The notes under the pieces: model-generated
The model's database searches: none
The model's input: only the letters and a program-made list of their open reading frames with translations
Told to the model about the DNA's origin: nothing
Assembly: GCA_943324565.2 (NCBI GenBank)
Contig: CALPMC020000018.1
Location: forward strand, 1 to 39,882
DNA length: 39,882 nucleotides
Source of the DNA: Chitinophaga pinensis
Lineage (GTDB): Bacteria > Bacteroidota > Bacteroidia > Flavobacteriales_D > Crocinitomicaceae
Reading direction: 5' to 3'
Program-made: the position numbers and the translations under genes
In this document: one piece after another, positions 11,001-17,390 of the stretch
Position numbering within the stretch: position 1 is the first letter of the stretch
How the letters are laid out: each line of letters opens with the position of its first letter

Positions 11001-13677
11001 TTAAAGGATTTATTAAACTCATTGGGTTATATCCTGATTTTCCTACAGGGAAGAGATAAGTTGAACCAGTAGCTAAATTTAAAGGTAAGGTTCTTTCAAT
11101 AGCTCCTTTCAAAAAGCTTGTTGCACTTCCTCCTGTTACGGAATTCGCAGCAGTATTAGTAACAGTAATTGTATTTCCTGTGTTATCTAAAATACCAGCT
11201 GTTAATGCAAGTACACCTGTTGTTCCAGCTAACGTTCTACTAAAAGGCATAGTTACAACTCCTGATGCAAATGTATTGTTGATTGTTAAAGAAACTGGAG
11301 AATTTGTTGATGGATATTCAGTGTTCGTAATAGTTTGGTTAGCTGCAGTACTATTGTAAACTAAAGACGATGTTGTTGAATTATAGGTAATAATTCCTGA
11401 CCCACTTAAATTACCATTAGAAATAGTTAATCTGTTTAAATTAATATTTCCGTTTAATGTTACGCCAGTTGTATTATTGACTCTTACACCAATGCTTCCA
11501 GTGTTGGTTGCTGGTGTAAATGATTGAGCAGATGTGCCATTAAACTCTAAATTACCATTTGCATTTGTTTGAGTTAATGTTCCACCTGTTTGAATGAAAT
11601 TTCCAGCTGTTCTTAAATTAGCGGCACCGTTAAAAGCAACATCTATAGTTCCTCCATTTAATGTCACATTTCCAGCAACATTTACTGAACCTGTTGTACT
11701 GGAAACTTCAAAAGTTCCATTATTGACAATAAGGTCTCCGTTTATTGTAACTGTACCACCTGTCGTAGCCCTGAACTTTCCTGTGTTTATTGCTTGAATA
11801 GTTAAATTACCTTTTACAACTGCTGTTGTAGTTGCACCCCAGAAACTCATAGTTCCTGTTGCATTCGGACAATTGTAAGTAAAATTACCAAATGATTGAT
11901 TGTTATTAGTGGCCGTTGTTGTTGAACTTGTAATTCCTGAAATTGTTAAGTTAGAAGTAGCTGCCCAAGTTGCTAAAGGCACTGGTGGAGCTCCTGTTGT
12001 TGCTCCTGTTGAATTACAAGTAGAACCAGCTAAGAATGATAAAGTTGCAACTGAACCAACTAAAGAGTTTCCAGCAAATCCTAGATTAATAATCCCTGTT
12101 GCACTAACAGTTACAAGGGTGTTTGTACCACCTGTCGTAGTAATTGTATTACCAGCATTGCCAGAAAAAGAAACTGTACCATCGATTAGTCCAGTGTTTG
12201 ATGCTCCTGAAAAAGCGAACGCTACTGGTTGAGTTGCACTAGTTAAAAGCAATGTACTACCAGCATCAACAATAAAATCATTTCCAACACCACCACTAAC
12301 TGTAATAGTTCTTGTCGCAGTACTTGAAGATTGTAAAGTTAATGTTGTATTACTAGTAACTACAAATCTACCAACTGTATAATTTGCATCAATAGTATTT
12401 ATTGTTACTGCTCCGCCTGGAGTTGTTAATGCTCCGTCAACTATTAATACATCTGTAGTATTAGGTGTTGTTCTAGTTAAACCAGTTCCGTCAGCCAATG
12501 TATTCCAGTTTGCCGGAGTATTCCATGTGCTTGAAGCTGCACCAACCCAAAAATAAGTTGTCGCTGCTAAAGTTGATTCACTTCCGGTAACACCAGTACC
12601 TGGAATAACAGCCTCACTTGATGCTTGAATGTTATAATAAAATAAGGTACCTGGAGACAACCCTGTTTGTGGAAGGTTGTATGCAGTTCCAGTTCCAGCT
12701 GTTGAAGTTGATGGAACATTAACAACACTAACGTTTTGAGTAAAAGCAGCATCTGTTGCTCTTGTAACAATAAAAAAGGTTTCGTCTGTTGAATTGTCAA
12801 TCCAATTTGGAGTAATTGTTGATGATGTTATTGCAGAAAATGTTAAGCTCGTTGGAGCAGCAGGAATAGATGTAGAATTAGGTGTCCAAGAAAAAGTTCT
12901 TAAACTTCCGTTGGTTGTTCCCGCTAAATTTGCTATAGATACTAAAGGAGCAAAAGAATTAGTTACTGGTGCTGTTGCTAATGTGAACGAAGGTGTTGCT
13001 GAAACAGTAACATATCCTGCTGTTGTAGCAGTATTACTTGATGATATGAAGATTGATCTTGATACATTTGCTGATGAGGAATTTATAATGTTACCATAAA
13101 TATATTCCACAACACCAGTTGATTCATTTAGAATCATTTGCATATTTCCTGAGTTGGTTATATCGTTATAAAATGCATAAAACTGATTCCATTCAATAAC
13201 AAACTTTCTATTAGGAGCTGTACCAACAACTAATGATGTCATTCCATTGTTTAGTTCATTATCACCTGCCATTAGTGCAAATGTCGCATTCCCAGCTGAA
13301 AAAGCTGTTACAGCAGAACCGCCAATCGCTGTTGCTCCTGAAGAAGTATGCAATCTTGCTTGCCCATTTGAGTTGGCACTTATATGAGTATATTTTGTAC
13401 CCATAAAATAAAAATCAAACCCGATAGCAAATACTGGAACTCCAGTGTCATCATTGTTTCCGGTTATTAATGTTGTTGCACCTGTCATATCCTGAAGTGA
13501 ACCAGAAGTTGAAGTTGCAAACGTGTAATTAGCTAAACTCTGTGCATTAATCCTTGTAAAGGATAATACAAATAGTAGTAGTGTTGCAAGGTAAAAACCA
13601 ACCTTGCTTTGTTTGGTTGTAAAAAGCGGATTTGTCCATCTTTCATTAAACCTTAACTGTGGTTTTGTTTTTGACAT
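5023..13677 (-). CDS. Giant (2884 aa) T9SS type A sorting-domain surface protein with FN3/Ig-like, GEVED-like and tandem repeat modules
   Basis: Single uninterrupted ORF; C-terminus LSFNVYPNPTTGAINIVIDQTTAKYDVTVEDMNGRAVANFG...GVYFIKLRNELEERTVRIIKQ is a T9SS CTD; GEVED-like segment WIDYNDDGIFDATELIG...HRMRIRGAFF...GFGETEDYLITI; WVGAASSTWNTPANWN motif typical of Bacteroidota adhesins. Confidence 0.92.
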   Translation of the reverse strand: MSKTKPQLRFNERWTNPLFTTKQSKVGFYLATLLLFVLSFTRINAQSLANYTFATSTSGSLQDMTGATTLITGNNDDTGVPVFAIGFDFYFMGTKYTHISANSNGQARLHTSSGATAIGGSAVTAFSAGNATFALMAGDNELNNGMTSLVVGTAPNRKFVIEWNQFYAFYNDITNSGNMQMILNESTGVVEYIYGNIINSSSANVSRSIFISSSNTATTAGYVTVSATPSFTLATAPVTNSFAPLVSIANLAGTTNGSLRTFSWTPNSTSIPAAPTSLTFSAITSSTITPNWIDNSTDETFFIVTRATDAAFTQNVSVVNVPSTSTAGTGTAYNLPQTGLSPGTLFYYNIQASSEAVIPGTGVTGSESTLAATTYFWVGAASSTWNTPANWNTLADGTGLTRTTPNTTDVLIVDGALTTPGGAVTINTIDANYTVGRFVVTSNTTLTLQSSSTATRTITVSGGVGNDFIVDAGSTLLLTSATQPVAFAFSGASNTGLIDGTVSFSGNAGNTITTTGGTNTLVTVSATGIINLGFAGNSLVGSVATLSFLAGSTCNSTGATTGAPPVPLATWAATSNLTISGITSSTTTATNNNQSFGNFTYNCPNATGTMSFWGATTTAVVKGNLTIQAINTGKFRATTGGTVTINGDLIVNNGTFEVSSTTGSVNVAGNVTLNGGTIDVAFNGAANLRTAGNFIQTGGTLTQTNANGNLEFNGTSAQSFTPATNTGSIGVRVNNTTGVTLNGNINLNRLTISNGNLSGSGIITYNSTTSSLVYNSTAANQTITNTEYPSTNSPVSLTINNTFASGVVTMPFSRTLAGTTGVLALTAGILDNTGNTITVTNTAANSVTGGSATSFLKGAIERTLPLNLATGSTYLFPVGKSGYNPMSLINPLTTGVVVIKSEVVDAATGGTPSALFASLNTNRYWATSFTSGETNFASDATTAIRLNDAPGTADGIAGSSTLTGTYSLVGGVLTTATPTSLTTSSPTSTIPAFMVMGTKSAATLTGLAISPTGNVCVNIPRNISVVVIPGGAAITSVVLNYSVNGTAQTPVTMSNSTNIGGLSADTWTGIIPTVTPINGNVTWSVSATDNNTLVQSINGTPYLDSTNLGPAVVITSSLNNFCGTGGTAVLTASSTDASMAYSWSALNPATGSLESTSGTAVNATVSATSDFKLSGTNANGCVSIAYYSLGVYPLPAATVTTTASGVCPGTSATIGSGLSAGNFSSVSINHSPLTAPANAIKLVDAGTALVTRNLGTGLDDGGWSGVPVGFNFNFFGTNYSTISVGTNGTVFFGTTPDVTDYEFLTLPSTTEPFNMVAVLAMDNNLTGATGGTIKYWTTGYAPNRKFVLSYENVKEYGDTKFSTAQAIFYETIGVIEVHVASSTNQDQNKLVGVNNGDGTIGVLAYASGTASSVTNPIASPFAYRFTPPANYSTTWAATNLNGTTTIASGTNIFSQSVTPAITTDYAISYTNQTTGCTNAPGSAQVNMLIYSDVAPTGVNTIASSTSFCDGQSVNFNLDYTGTTNGIVYQWQVSTVSGVWNDVASATNDVYSLIPTQNAFYRCKITACNGTPAYSSEVAVNYSNEITSTTPATRCGVGTATISAVGSAGSTIAWYATATATTPLGTGSPFTTPTISQTTTYFVAAETFAGTCSSARVPVTVTVTDAPVVTLTNNQAPFCGTGGTATITATTTANYGFTWSLSNPNATISNQTATSIDVTVSQSTSVNLTALEVGTGCVSISTISISVYPLPTANVTSDVNGVCPGTAANISTGLSAGNFTSTSIPHAPLTAPVNAVTLATGGAELVPTDLGFGLDDGGWSGIPVGFNFNFFGTSYNTISIGTNGTVFFGATPNVGDFTFTTLPSTTEPFNMVAVLAMDNDLGVATGGTIKYWTEGTIPNRKFIVSYENVQEYNALETSTAQAIFYETVGEIDVHVTSSTNVDRNKLVGVNNGDGTIGVLAFASGTVASPTNPITNPFAYRFAPPANYTTVWTSTNTQGTTTIASGTNIFTQAVIPTETTVYSISYTNQTTGCTNAPGSADVTITILGNVAPVGVSTVSSVTNVCEGVNFQISANYTGSSQGLTYQWQFSIDNGQNFIDIAGENGLTLTTSQNDTTIYRLSIVSCGGTPSYSSLLTINMSAPTDCYCVPTYTFGTSDGDLISNVEIVGTTLANNTGFVAGGPSYTFFNGQPNYTATLLPSSSYTLNISTGEYGSQGYAAWIDYNDDGIFDATELIGATNGTIGTGNTPGQVNASSSFVIALACTPPVGVHRMRIRGAFFQDGQSIQPCTNYGFGETEDYLITIAPAPTCPSPGLLVGGTTTTTSADVNWSLGCSTASAFDFEYGPVGFTQGTGTLVSNVSATTSTTLSGLIPNSSYQVYYRANCGNGDVSAWSVPVTVSTQCAPISLVNPGAQVVCNTYTLPTLAELTPSNNAGLVLSYRTATNGGGTVLTSNITTTQTVHIYGVAGACSANASFLVTVNNSSTSTTNVTQCSSYTWTNNVTYTASGTHTQTLVNAAGCDSVATLNLTITQPTTSTLNEVACQTFTLNNQTYTASGTYVQTLTNVAGCDSTLTLNLTIGQPDAVSVTEVACDSYSWNGTTYTTSGVYVDTLTNAFGCDSVVTLNLTINNTSSSNTVVSECASYQWNGTTYTTSGSYTFTAQNAAGCDSTATLVLTIGNNSSITTAATCGSFTWTNGTTYTASGTYTQTLTNAAGCDSLVTLNLTINPTPTATATDNGNGTGTLVASTGASYQWIDCATNTPITGATSATYTAPINGSYAVIVTNSTNCSATSSCVIVDYIGLEENTLSFNVYPNPTTGAINIVIDQTTAKYDVTVEDMNGRAVANFGSLINGNGVYSLDLSNVVTGVYFIKLRNELEERTVRIIKQ
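5510..6213 (-). repeat. Five tandem ~147-bp (49-aa) coding repeats, consensus C.SYTWNGTTYTASGTYTQTLTNAAGCDSTVTLNLTI
   Basis: Unit starts (plus-strand att/agtcaagttcaatgt...) at about 5510, 5658, 5806, 5950 and 6098; each unit encodes two cysteines and a GCDS motif. Confidence 0.9.
6775..7255 (-). other. GEVED-like domain within the giant T9SS protein (approximate bounds)
   Basis: Translation CVPTYTFGTSDGDLISNVEIVGT...AAWIDYNDDGIFDATELIG...GVHRMRIRGAFFQDGQSIQPCTNYGFGETEDYLITI. Confidence 0.7.
7265..8652 (-). repeat. Copy 2 of a ~1.39-kb intragenic module duplication
   Basis: Encodes CGTGGTATITATT...GLDDGGWSGIPVGFNFNFFGTSYNTISIGTNGTVFFGATPNVGDFTFTTLPSTTEPFNMVAVLAMDNDL..., colinear with the copy at 8935-10325. 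Confidence 0.85.
8935..10325 (-). repeat. Copy 1 of the ~1.39-kb intragenic module duplication
   Basis: Encodes CGTGGTAVLTASS...GLDDGGWSGVPVGFNFNFFGTNYSTISVGTNGTVFFGTTPDVTDYEFLTLPSTTEPFNMVAVLAMDNNL..., colinear with the copy at 7265-8652. Confidence 0.85.
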
Positions 13678-13830
13678 AATTTTTGATTTAGGTATGTACT
13701 TGGTTATGTAGAACTGAAACTATTTTATTAGATTCAATGGTTAAAGCATTAGTATAAACAGTTGATTCACTGTATTTAGAGAGGGAATATTTATTTGTCA
13801 GAATCAACCTTAAAATTTTATAATCACGGA

Positions 13831-13838
13831 CAAAAGTA
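13831..13838 (-). promoter_or_regulatory. Putative -7 box (TACTTTTG) for the 2884-aa gene
   Basis: Plus-strand CAAAAGTA = TACTTTTG on the minus strand (TANNTTTG), about 150 nt upstream of the ATG at 13677; -33 spacing is not ideal. Confidence 0.4.
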
Positions 13839-13897
13839 CAATTTTTACTAACAAAACACTATTTTTACAATTAAACATTAAATAATTATAAATTATT

Positions 13898-14686
13898 ATG
13901 AATAAATCATTAAGTAATAAAACAGCTTTAGTTTGTGGAAGCACCCAAGGAATTGGAATGGCTACAGCTATTAAACTAGCAGACATGGGCGCCAACGTTA
14001 TTCTTGTTGCGCGCAATGAAAAAAAACTTCAGGAAGTAAAACAAAAGCTGTCAACAATTAATGGTCAAACTCATGGATATTTAATGGCTGATTTCACCCA
14101 ACCAAATGCGTTAAAAGAAATTATTACCACTTTCATCAACGCTGGTAATAAAATCAATATTCTAATCAATAACACTGGAGGTCCTAAAGGAGGTCCTATT
14201 ATTGAGGCCACAACAGATGAATTTTTAAATACCTTCAATCAACATTTAATTTGTAACCATATATTAATGCAGGCAATTTATCCGGGAATGATTGAATCAG
14301 GTTATGGTAGAATTATTAATGTAATTTCAACTTCTGTAAAACAACCATTGCCAAATTTAGGTGTTTCAAATACGATTCGTGGAGCAGTTGCAAGTTGGAG
14401 CAAGACCTTAGCTGGAGAATTGGGACAATATGGAATAACTGTAAACAATGTCCTTCCTGGCGCAACAAACACTATTAGACTTCAAGGAATTGCAGAAGCG
14501 AAATCAGAGAAAACGGGTGAAACGGTGAATGATATATTCGAAGAAATGGCTGGAGAATCTCCAATGAAACGTATTGCCGAACCAGAAGAAGTGGCAGCTG
14601 CTATTGCTTTTTTAGCAAGTCCAGAAGCTTCTTATATAAATGGTATCAATGTTCCTGTTGACGGCGGAAGAACAAAATCACTTTAA
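13898..14686 (+). CDS. SDR-family oxidoreductase (FabG-like, divergent catalytic motif)
   Basis: N-terminal Rossmann TALVCGSTQGIGMATA (TGxxxGxG-like), LINNTGGPKGG (NNAG-like), C-terminal YINGINVPVDGG. Confidence 0.9.
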   Translation: MNKSLSNKTALVCGSTQGIGMATAIKLADMGANVILVARNEKKLQEVKQKLSTINGQTHGYLMADFTQPNALKEIITTFINAGNKINILINNTGGPKGGPIIEATTDEFLNTFNQHLICNHILMQAIYPGMIESGYGRIINVISTSVKQPLPNLGVSNTIRGAVASWSKTLAGELGQYGITVNNVLPGATNTIRLQGIAEAKSEKTGETVNDIFEEMAGESPMKRIAEPEEVAAAIAFLASPEASYINGINVPVDGGRTKSL

Positions 14687-15000
14687 TCATTTTTAAACTT
14701 CTCTAAATCATTTTTTATTTTAAATCTATAAGCGATTAGAGTTGGTAAACCAATGATTATAAGAAATACAAAAACGTAACCTTCACGCGTCAAGTAAAAA
14801 TCCGTTACATTCTTCATTTCTTCTTGTTTATAACCTAATCCAATAAAATAAGACAAACTTAAAGGTGCCTCTTGAACAACTTTTTGAACACCAGACTCTG
14901 TGACAATTTCACCTTTAAAAAGATTAATAGGAAATAAAAACAAAGGCGTTGCGATTAGAATGACTCCAAGAAAAAAGATGACTATTGGTTTTTTAAACAT
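14683..15000 (-). CDS. Hypothetical membrane protein (105 aa, two predicted TM segments)
   Basis: MFKKPIVIFFLGVILIATPLFLFPI... and YVFVFLIIIGLPTLIAYRF hydrophobic segments; putative -7 box TAATTTTG 4 nt upstream. Confidence 0.7.
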   Translation of the reverse strand: MFKKPIVIFFLGVILIATPLFLFPINLFKGEIVTESGVQKVVQEAPLSLSYFIGLGYKQEEMKNVTDFYLTREGYVFVFLIIIGLPTLIAYRFKIKNDLEKFKND

Positions 15001-15004
15001 GATA

Positions 15005-15012
15005 CAAAATTA
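15005..15012 (-). promoter_or_regulatory. Putative -7 box TAATTTTG, 4 nt from ATG of the 105-aa gene
   Basis: Plus-strand CAAAATTA; start codon at 15000..14998. Confidence 0.45.
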
Positions 15013-15052
15013 CTAGAATTCAATAATTTAATTACTTTAAAATTTTCCGTTA

Positions 15053-16156
15053 GTGCGAATTGCTTATTTATGTGGAACAAATGGTTGGGGTGGTTTAGAA
15101 ATGAACCAGCTTAAAAATGCTATTTGGATGCAGGAAAGAGGACATTTCGTAAAGTTATATTGTTTGGAGAATGCACCTATTCATAAAGCTGCTAAAAATT
15201 CAGGTATTCCATTTAGCTTAATAAAAAAACACAAAAATCACTACGACTTTCTGAATGCTTTCAAGTTATTAAGCTATTTAAAAATAGAAGGAATAGAACA
15301 CTTAATCATACGAGCTACCTTCGATATGAGCATCGCGGCTTCGGTTTCTTTTCTTTCGCGTGGAAAAATCAACGTTCATTTTTTTATGGAAATGGAATTT
15401 GGTGCTCCCAAAAAACAGTTTTTCAGAACATTGCGTTATTCCTTCTTTTCTTCCTGGAATTGTCCTTTGGAATATTTGAAAAAACAAGTACTTGAAAATG
15501 CTAAAGTTCCAAGTCATAAAATAAATGTAATTCCATCAGGTTTAGACTTTGACTCTATAACTCAAAACAGTAAAACTGAATCCAGAAATTTACTCAAGCT
15601 CCCAGAAGATGATTTTCTATTCGGAATCGTTGGGAGAATTGATCCTAAAAAAGGACAGCTTTACGCTTTGAAGGCAACACAATTATTAAGTGATTATAAA
15701 TTCAAACTTGTTATAGTTGGTGAAGAAACACCTGATTCTCCAAGCAATTATCTAAAAGAAATCAAAGAGTTTATTGCAGTCAATCAATTAGAACAAAAAA
15801 TCATTTTTCTTCCCTTTCAAAAAAACCCAATGGAAGTTTTTAACGCTTTTGATTGGACGTTGATGACATCAGATTCGGAAACGTTTGGAATGGTTACAAT
15901 TGAATCAATGACACAAGGAACTCCTGTTATTGGAAGTAATGCTGGTGGGACTAGTGAGTTATTAGATTTTGGAAATGCTGGTCTTTTGTTTGAAACTAAA
16001 AATGAAATTGATTTAGCTGAAAAAATGAAACTAGCACTTGAGAAAAGAATACCATTTGAACTAACAGCTTTTCAAAATTCAATTTCAAAATTCAACAGTA
16101 ACGAAGTTTGTGAGAAGGTTGAAAAAATGCTAAAGAGCAGGAACAGTAACGTTTAA
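15053..16156 (+). CDS. Glycosyltransferase family 4-type protein (GTG start)
   Basis: MRIAYLCGTNGWGGLEMNQLKNA N-terminus, FGIVGRIDPKKGQ, SDSETFGMVTIESMTQGTPVIGSNAGGTSELL (GT-B nucleotide-sugar binding motif). Confidence 0.9.
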   Translation: MRIAYLCGTNGWGGLEMNQLKNAIWMQERGHFVKLYCLENAPIHKAAKNSGIPFSLIKKHKNHYDFLNAFKLLSYLKIEGIEHLIIRATFDMSIAASVSFLSRGKINVHFFMEMEFGAPKKQFFRTLRYSFFSSWNCPLEYLKKQVLENAKVPSHKINVIPSGLDFDSITQNSKTESRNLLKLPEDDFLFGIVGRIDPKKGQLYALKATQLLSDYKFKLVIVGEETPDSPSNYLKEIKEFIAVNQLEQKIIFLPFQKNPMEVFNAFDWTLMTSDSETFGMVTIESMTQGTPVIGSNAGGTSELLDFGNAGLLFETKNEIDLAEKMKLALEKRIPFELTAFQNSISKFNSNEVCEKVEKMLKSRNSNV

Positions 16157-16198
16157 TTTTTAAACATTATTTAAGAACTATAAAGTTTTAATAATGCG

Positions 16199-16206
16199 TA
16201 ATTTTG
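16199..16206 (+). promoter_or_regulatory. Putative -7 box TAATTTTG for the bacilliredoxin gene
   Basis: TAATTTTG followed by a 20-nt A-rich leader before ATG 16227. Confidence 0.45.
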
Positions 16207-16226
16207 CATTCTAAAAAAAAGAAAAT

Positions 16227-16640
16227 ATGTATCCAGCAGAATTAGTACAACCAATGAAAGACGATCTTACGAATGTAGGATTCACTCAACTAACAAACGC
16301 TTCAGAAGTTGACAATATGATTTCAAATACACAAGGAACTTTATTAATGGTCGTGAACTCTGTTTGTGGTTGCGCGGCAGGCAATATGCGTCCTGGAGTG
16401 AAATTATCTGTTCAACACGAAAAAGCACCTAATGGATTAGCTACTGTTTTTGCAGGAGTTGATACAGAAGCTGTTGCACAAGCGCGCAAGTATTTCTTGC
16501 CTTACCCTCCATCTTCGCCATCAATTGCTTTGTTCAAAGATGGTAAACTAGTTCATTTCTTAGAGCGTCACCACATTGAAGGTGGAACAGCTCAAATGAT
16601 TGCTGCGAATCTTGCTGCAGCTTACGACGAATTTTGTTAA
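16227..16640 (+). CDS. BrxA/BrxB (YphP/YqiW) family bacilliredoxin
   Basis: MYPAELVQPMKDDLTNVGF..., VNSVCGCAAGNMRPG (CGC active-site motif), FLERHHIEGG. Confidence 0.93.
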   Translation: MYPAELVQPMKDDLTNVGFTQLTNASEVDNMISNTQGTLLMVVNSVCGCAAGNMRPGVKLSVQHEKAPNGLATVFAGVDTEAVAQARKYFLPYPPSSPSIALFKDGKLVHFLERHHIEGGTAQMIAANLAAAYDEFC

Positions 16641-16641
16641 A

Positions 16642-16959
16642 ATGAAACGCATTTATCATTTAAGTACCTGCGACAATTGCAGAAAATTGATAAAAGCATT
16701 CAACCCAAGTGCTGATTTCGAGTTGGTAGATATTAAAACCAGCTCGATTGATGCGCCTACTTTGGATTTATTAAAAGCAAAAGTTGGTTCCTATGAAGCT
16801 TTGTTTTCTAAAAGAGCCATCAAATACAAAAGTCTTGGATTAAAAGACAAAAACCTCAGCGAAGATGACTTTCGCAAACTTATTTTAGAAGAATACACCT
16901 TTCTTAAACGTCCCGTTTTGATTGATGGGGATAAAATTGTAGTAGGAGGATTGGGATAG
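16642..16959 (+). CDS. ArsC/Spx-family reductase-like protein
   Basis: MKRIYHLSTCDNCRKLIKAF (CxxC), LFSKRAIKYKSLGLKDKNLSEDDFRKLILEEYTFLKRPVLIDGDKIVVGG. Start trimmed from the listed 16600 because the TAAaATG junction follows the bacilliredoxin stop. Confidence 0.85.
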   Translation: MKRIYHLSTCDNCRKLIKAFNPSADFELVDIKTSSIDAPTLDLLKAKVGSYEALFSKRAIKYKSLGLKDKNLSEDDFRKLILEEYTFLKRPVLIDGDKIVVGGLG

Positions 16960-17079
16960 AAAATAAACAGTTAATATTGAAGAATAAATTTGATTTATTT
17001 CTTAGTTTAACTTTTAGAAATTCAAGTTAAAATCGTTTAATAACAAATATTTCCTGCTACAATTTTTAGCGAAACTTTT

Positions 17080-17148
17080 TTGGCCTTGAATTTCTTGGTT
17101 TTAGCTACTGAACTGAAACTGTTTATTTTTAGAATTTCTGTAAGAACA
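17080..17148. repeat. Dispersed intergenic repeat, copy 1
   Basis: ttggccttgaatttcttggttttagctactgaactgaaactgtttatttttagaatttctgtaagaaca; recurs with 3 substitutions and 1 indel at 39813-39882. Confidence 0.9.
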
Positions 17149-17170
17149 TTCTTAAAAATTTCAGTTTCAG
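17113..17170. repeat. Long imperfect inverted repeat (23-nt arms)
   Basis: CTGAAACTGTTTATTTTTAGAAT ... ATTCTTAAAAATTTCAGTTTCAG, outer 9 bp perfect, 18/23 positions complementary. Confidence 0.75.
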
Positions 17171-17183
17171 AAAGGAGTTAAAA

Positions 17184-17232
17184 TTGTTCGCTACGAGTTG
17201 TAAACACTTATATAACAATGATTTGCGAACAA
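17184..17232. repeat. Inverted repeat TTGTTCGC...GCGAACAA
   Basis: Perfect 8-bp arms 17184-17191 and 17225-17232. Confidence 0.6.
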
Positions 17233-17281
17233 AAATAAATTCAGAGCCTTGATTTTTACCTTCGGTGCTGCTTGCGCGGTG

Positions 17282-17305
17282 ATTCTTTTGATCAAGCAAA
17301 AGAAT
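17282..17305. repeat. Stem-loop ATTCTTTTG-ATCAAG-CAAAAGAAT
   Basis: Perfect 9-bp stem with 6-nt loop upstream of the histidine kinase gene. Confidence 0.75.
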
Positions 17306-17375
17306 GGCAAAAAACTTTAATAAAACTTAGTTGTAAATAGGTAAAATTCAATTAATTATTTCAGAAAAAACTAAT

Positions 17376-17383
17376 TACCTTCG
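17376..17383 (+). promoter_or_regulatory. Putative -7 box TACCTTCG, 7 nt from ATG of the histidine kinase
   Basis: TANNTTYG match; ATG at 17391. Confidence 0.45.
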
Positions 17384-17390
17384 TACCTCT

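Noticed and set aside
10610-11059. 149-aa plus-strand ORF (and others such as 7973-8326, 11594-11797, 11900-12232, 12794-13099) antisense to the giant gene
   Set aside because: Translations are low-complexity Val/Pro/Ala-rich mirrors of the Thr/Ser/Gly/Asn-rich repeats on the minus strand; the 2884-aa reading frame with signal peptide and CTD explains the region.
13810-14016. 68-aa minus-strand ORF across the SDR start
   Set aside because: Overlaps the SDR Rossmann-fold coding sequence and the divergent promoter region; no independent support.
15053-16156. Glycosyltransferase next to bacilliredoxin considered as BshA (bacillithiol synthesis)
   Set aside because: N-terminus MRIAYLCGTNGWGGLEMNQLKNA does not resemble BshA (expected YPTYGGSG-type start); better described as a generic GT4-type enzyme.
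16960-17060. Possible small ORF or sRNA between the ArsC/Spx-like gene and the repeat
   Set aside because: No coherent ORF or clear promoter/terminator pair could be identified by eye apart from the repeat itself.
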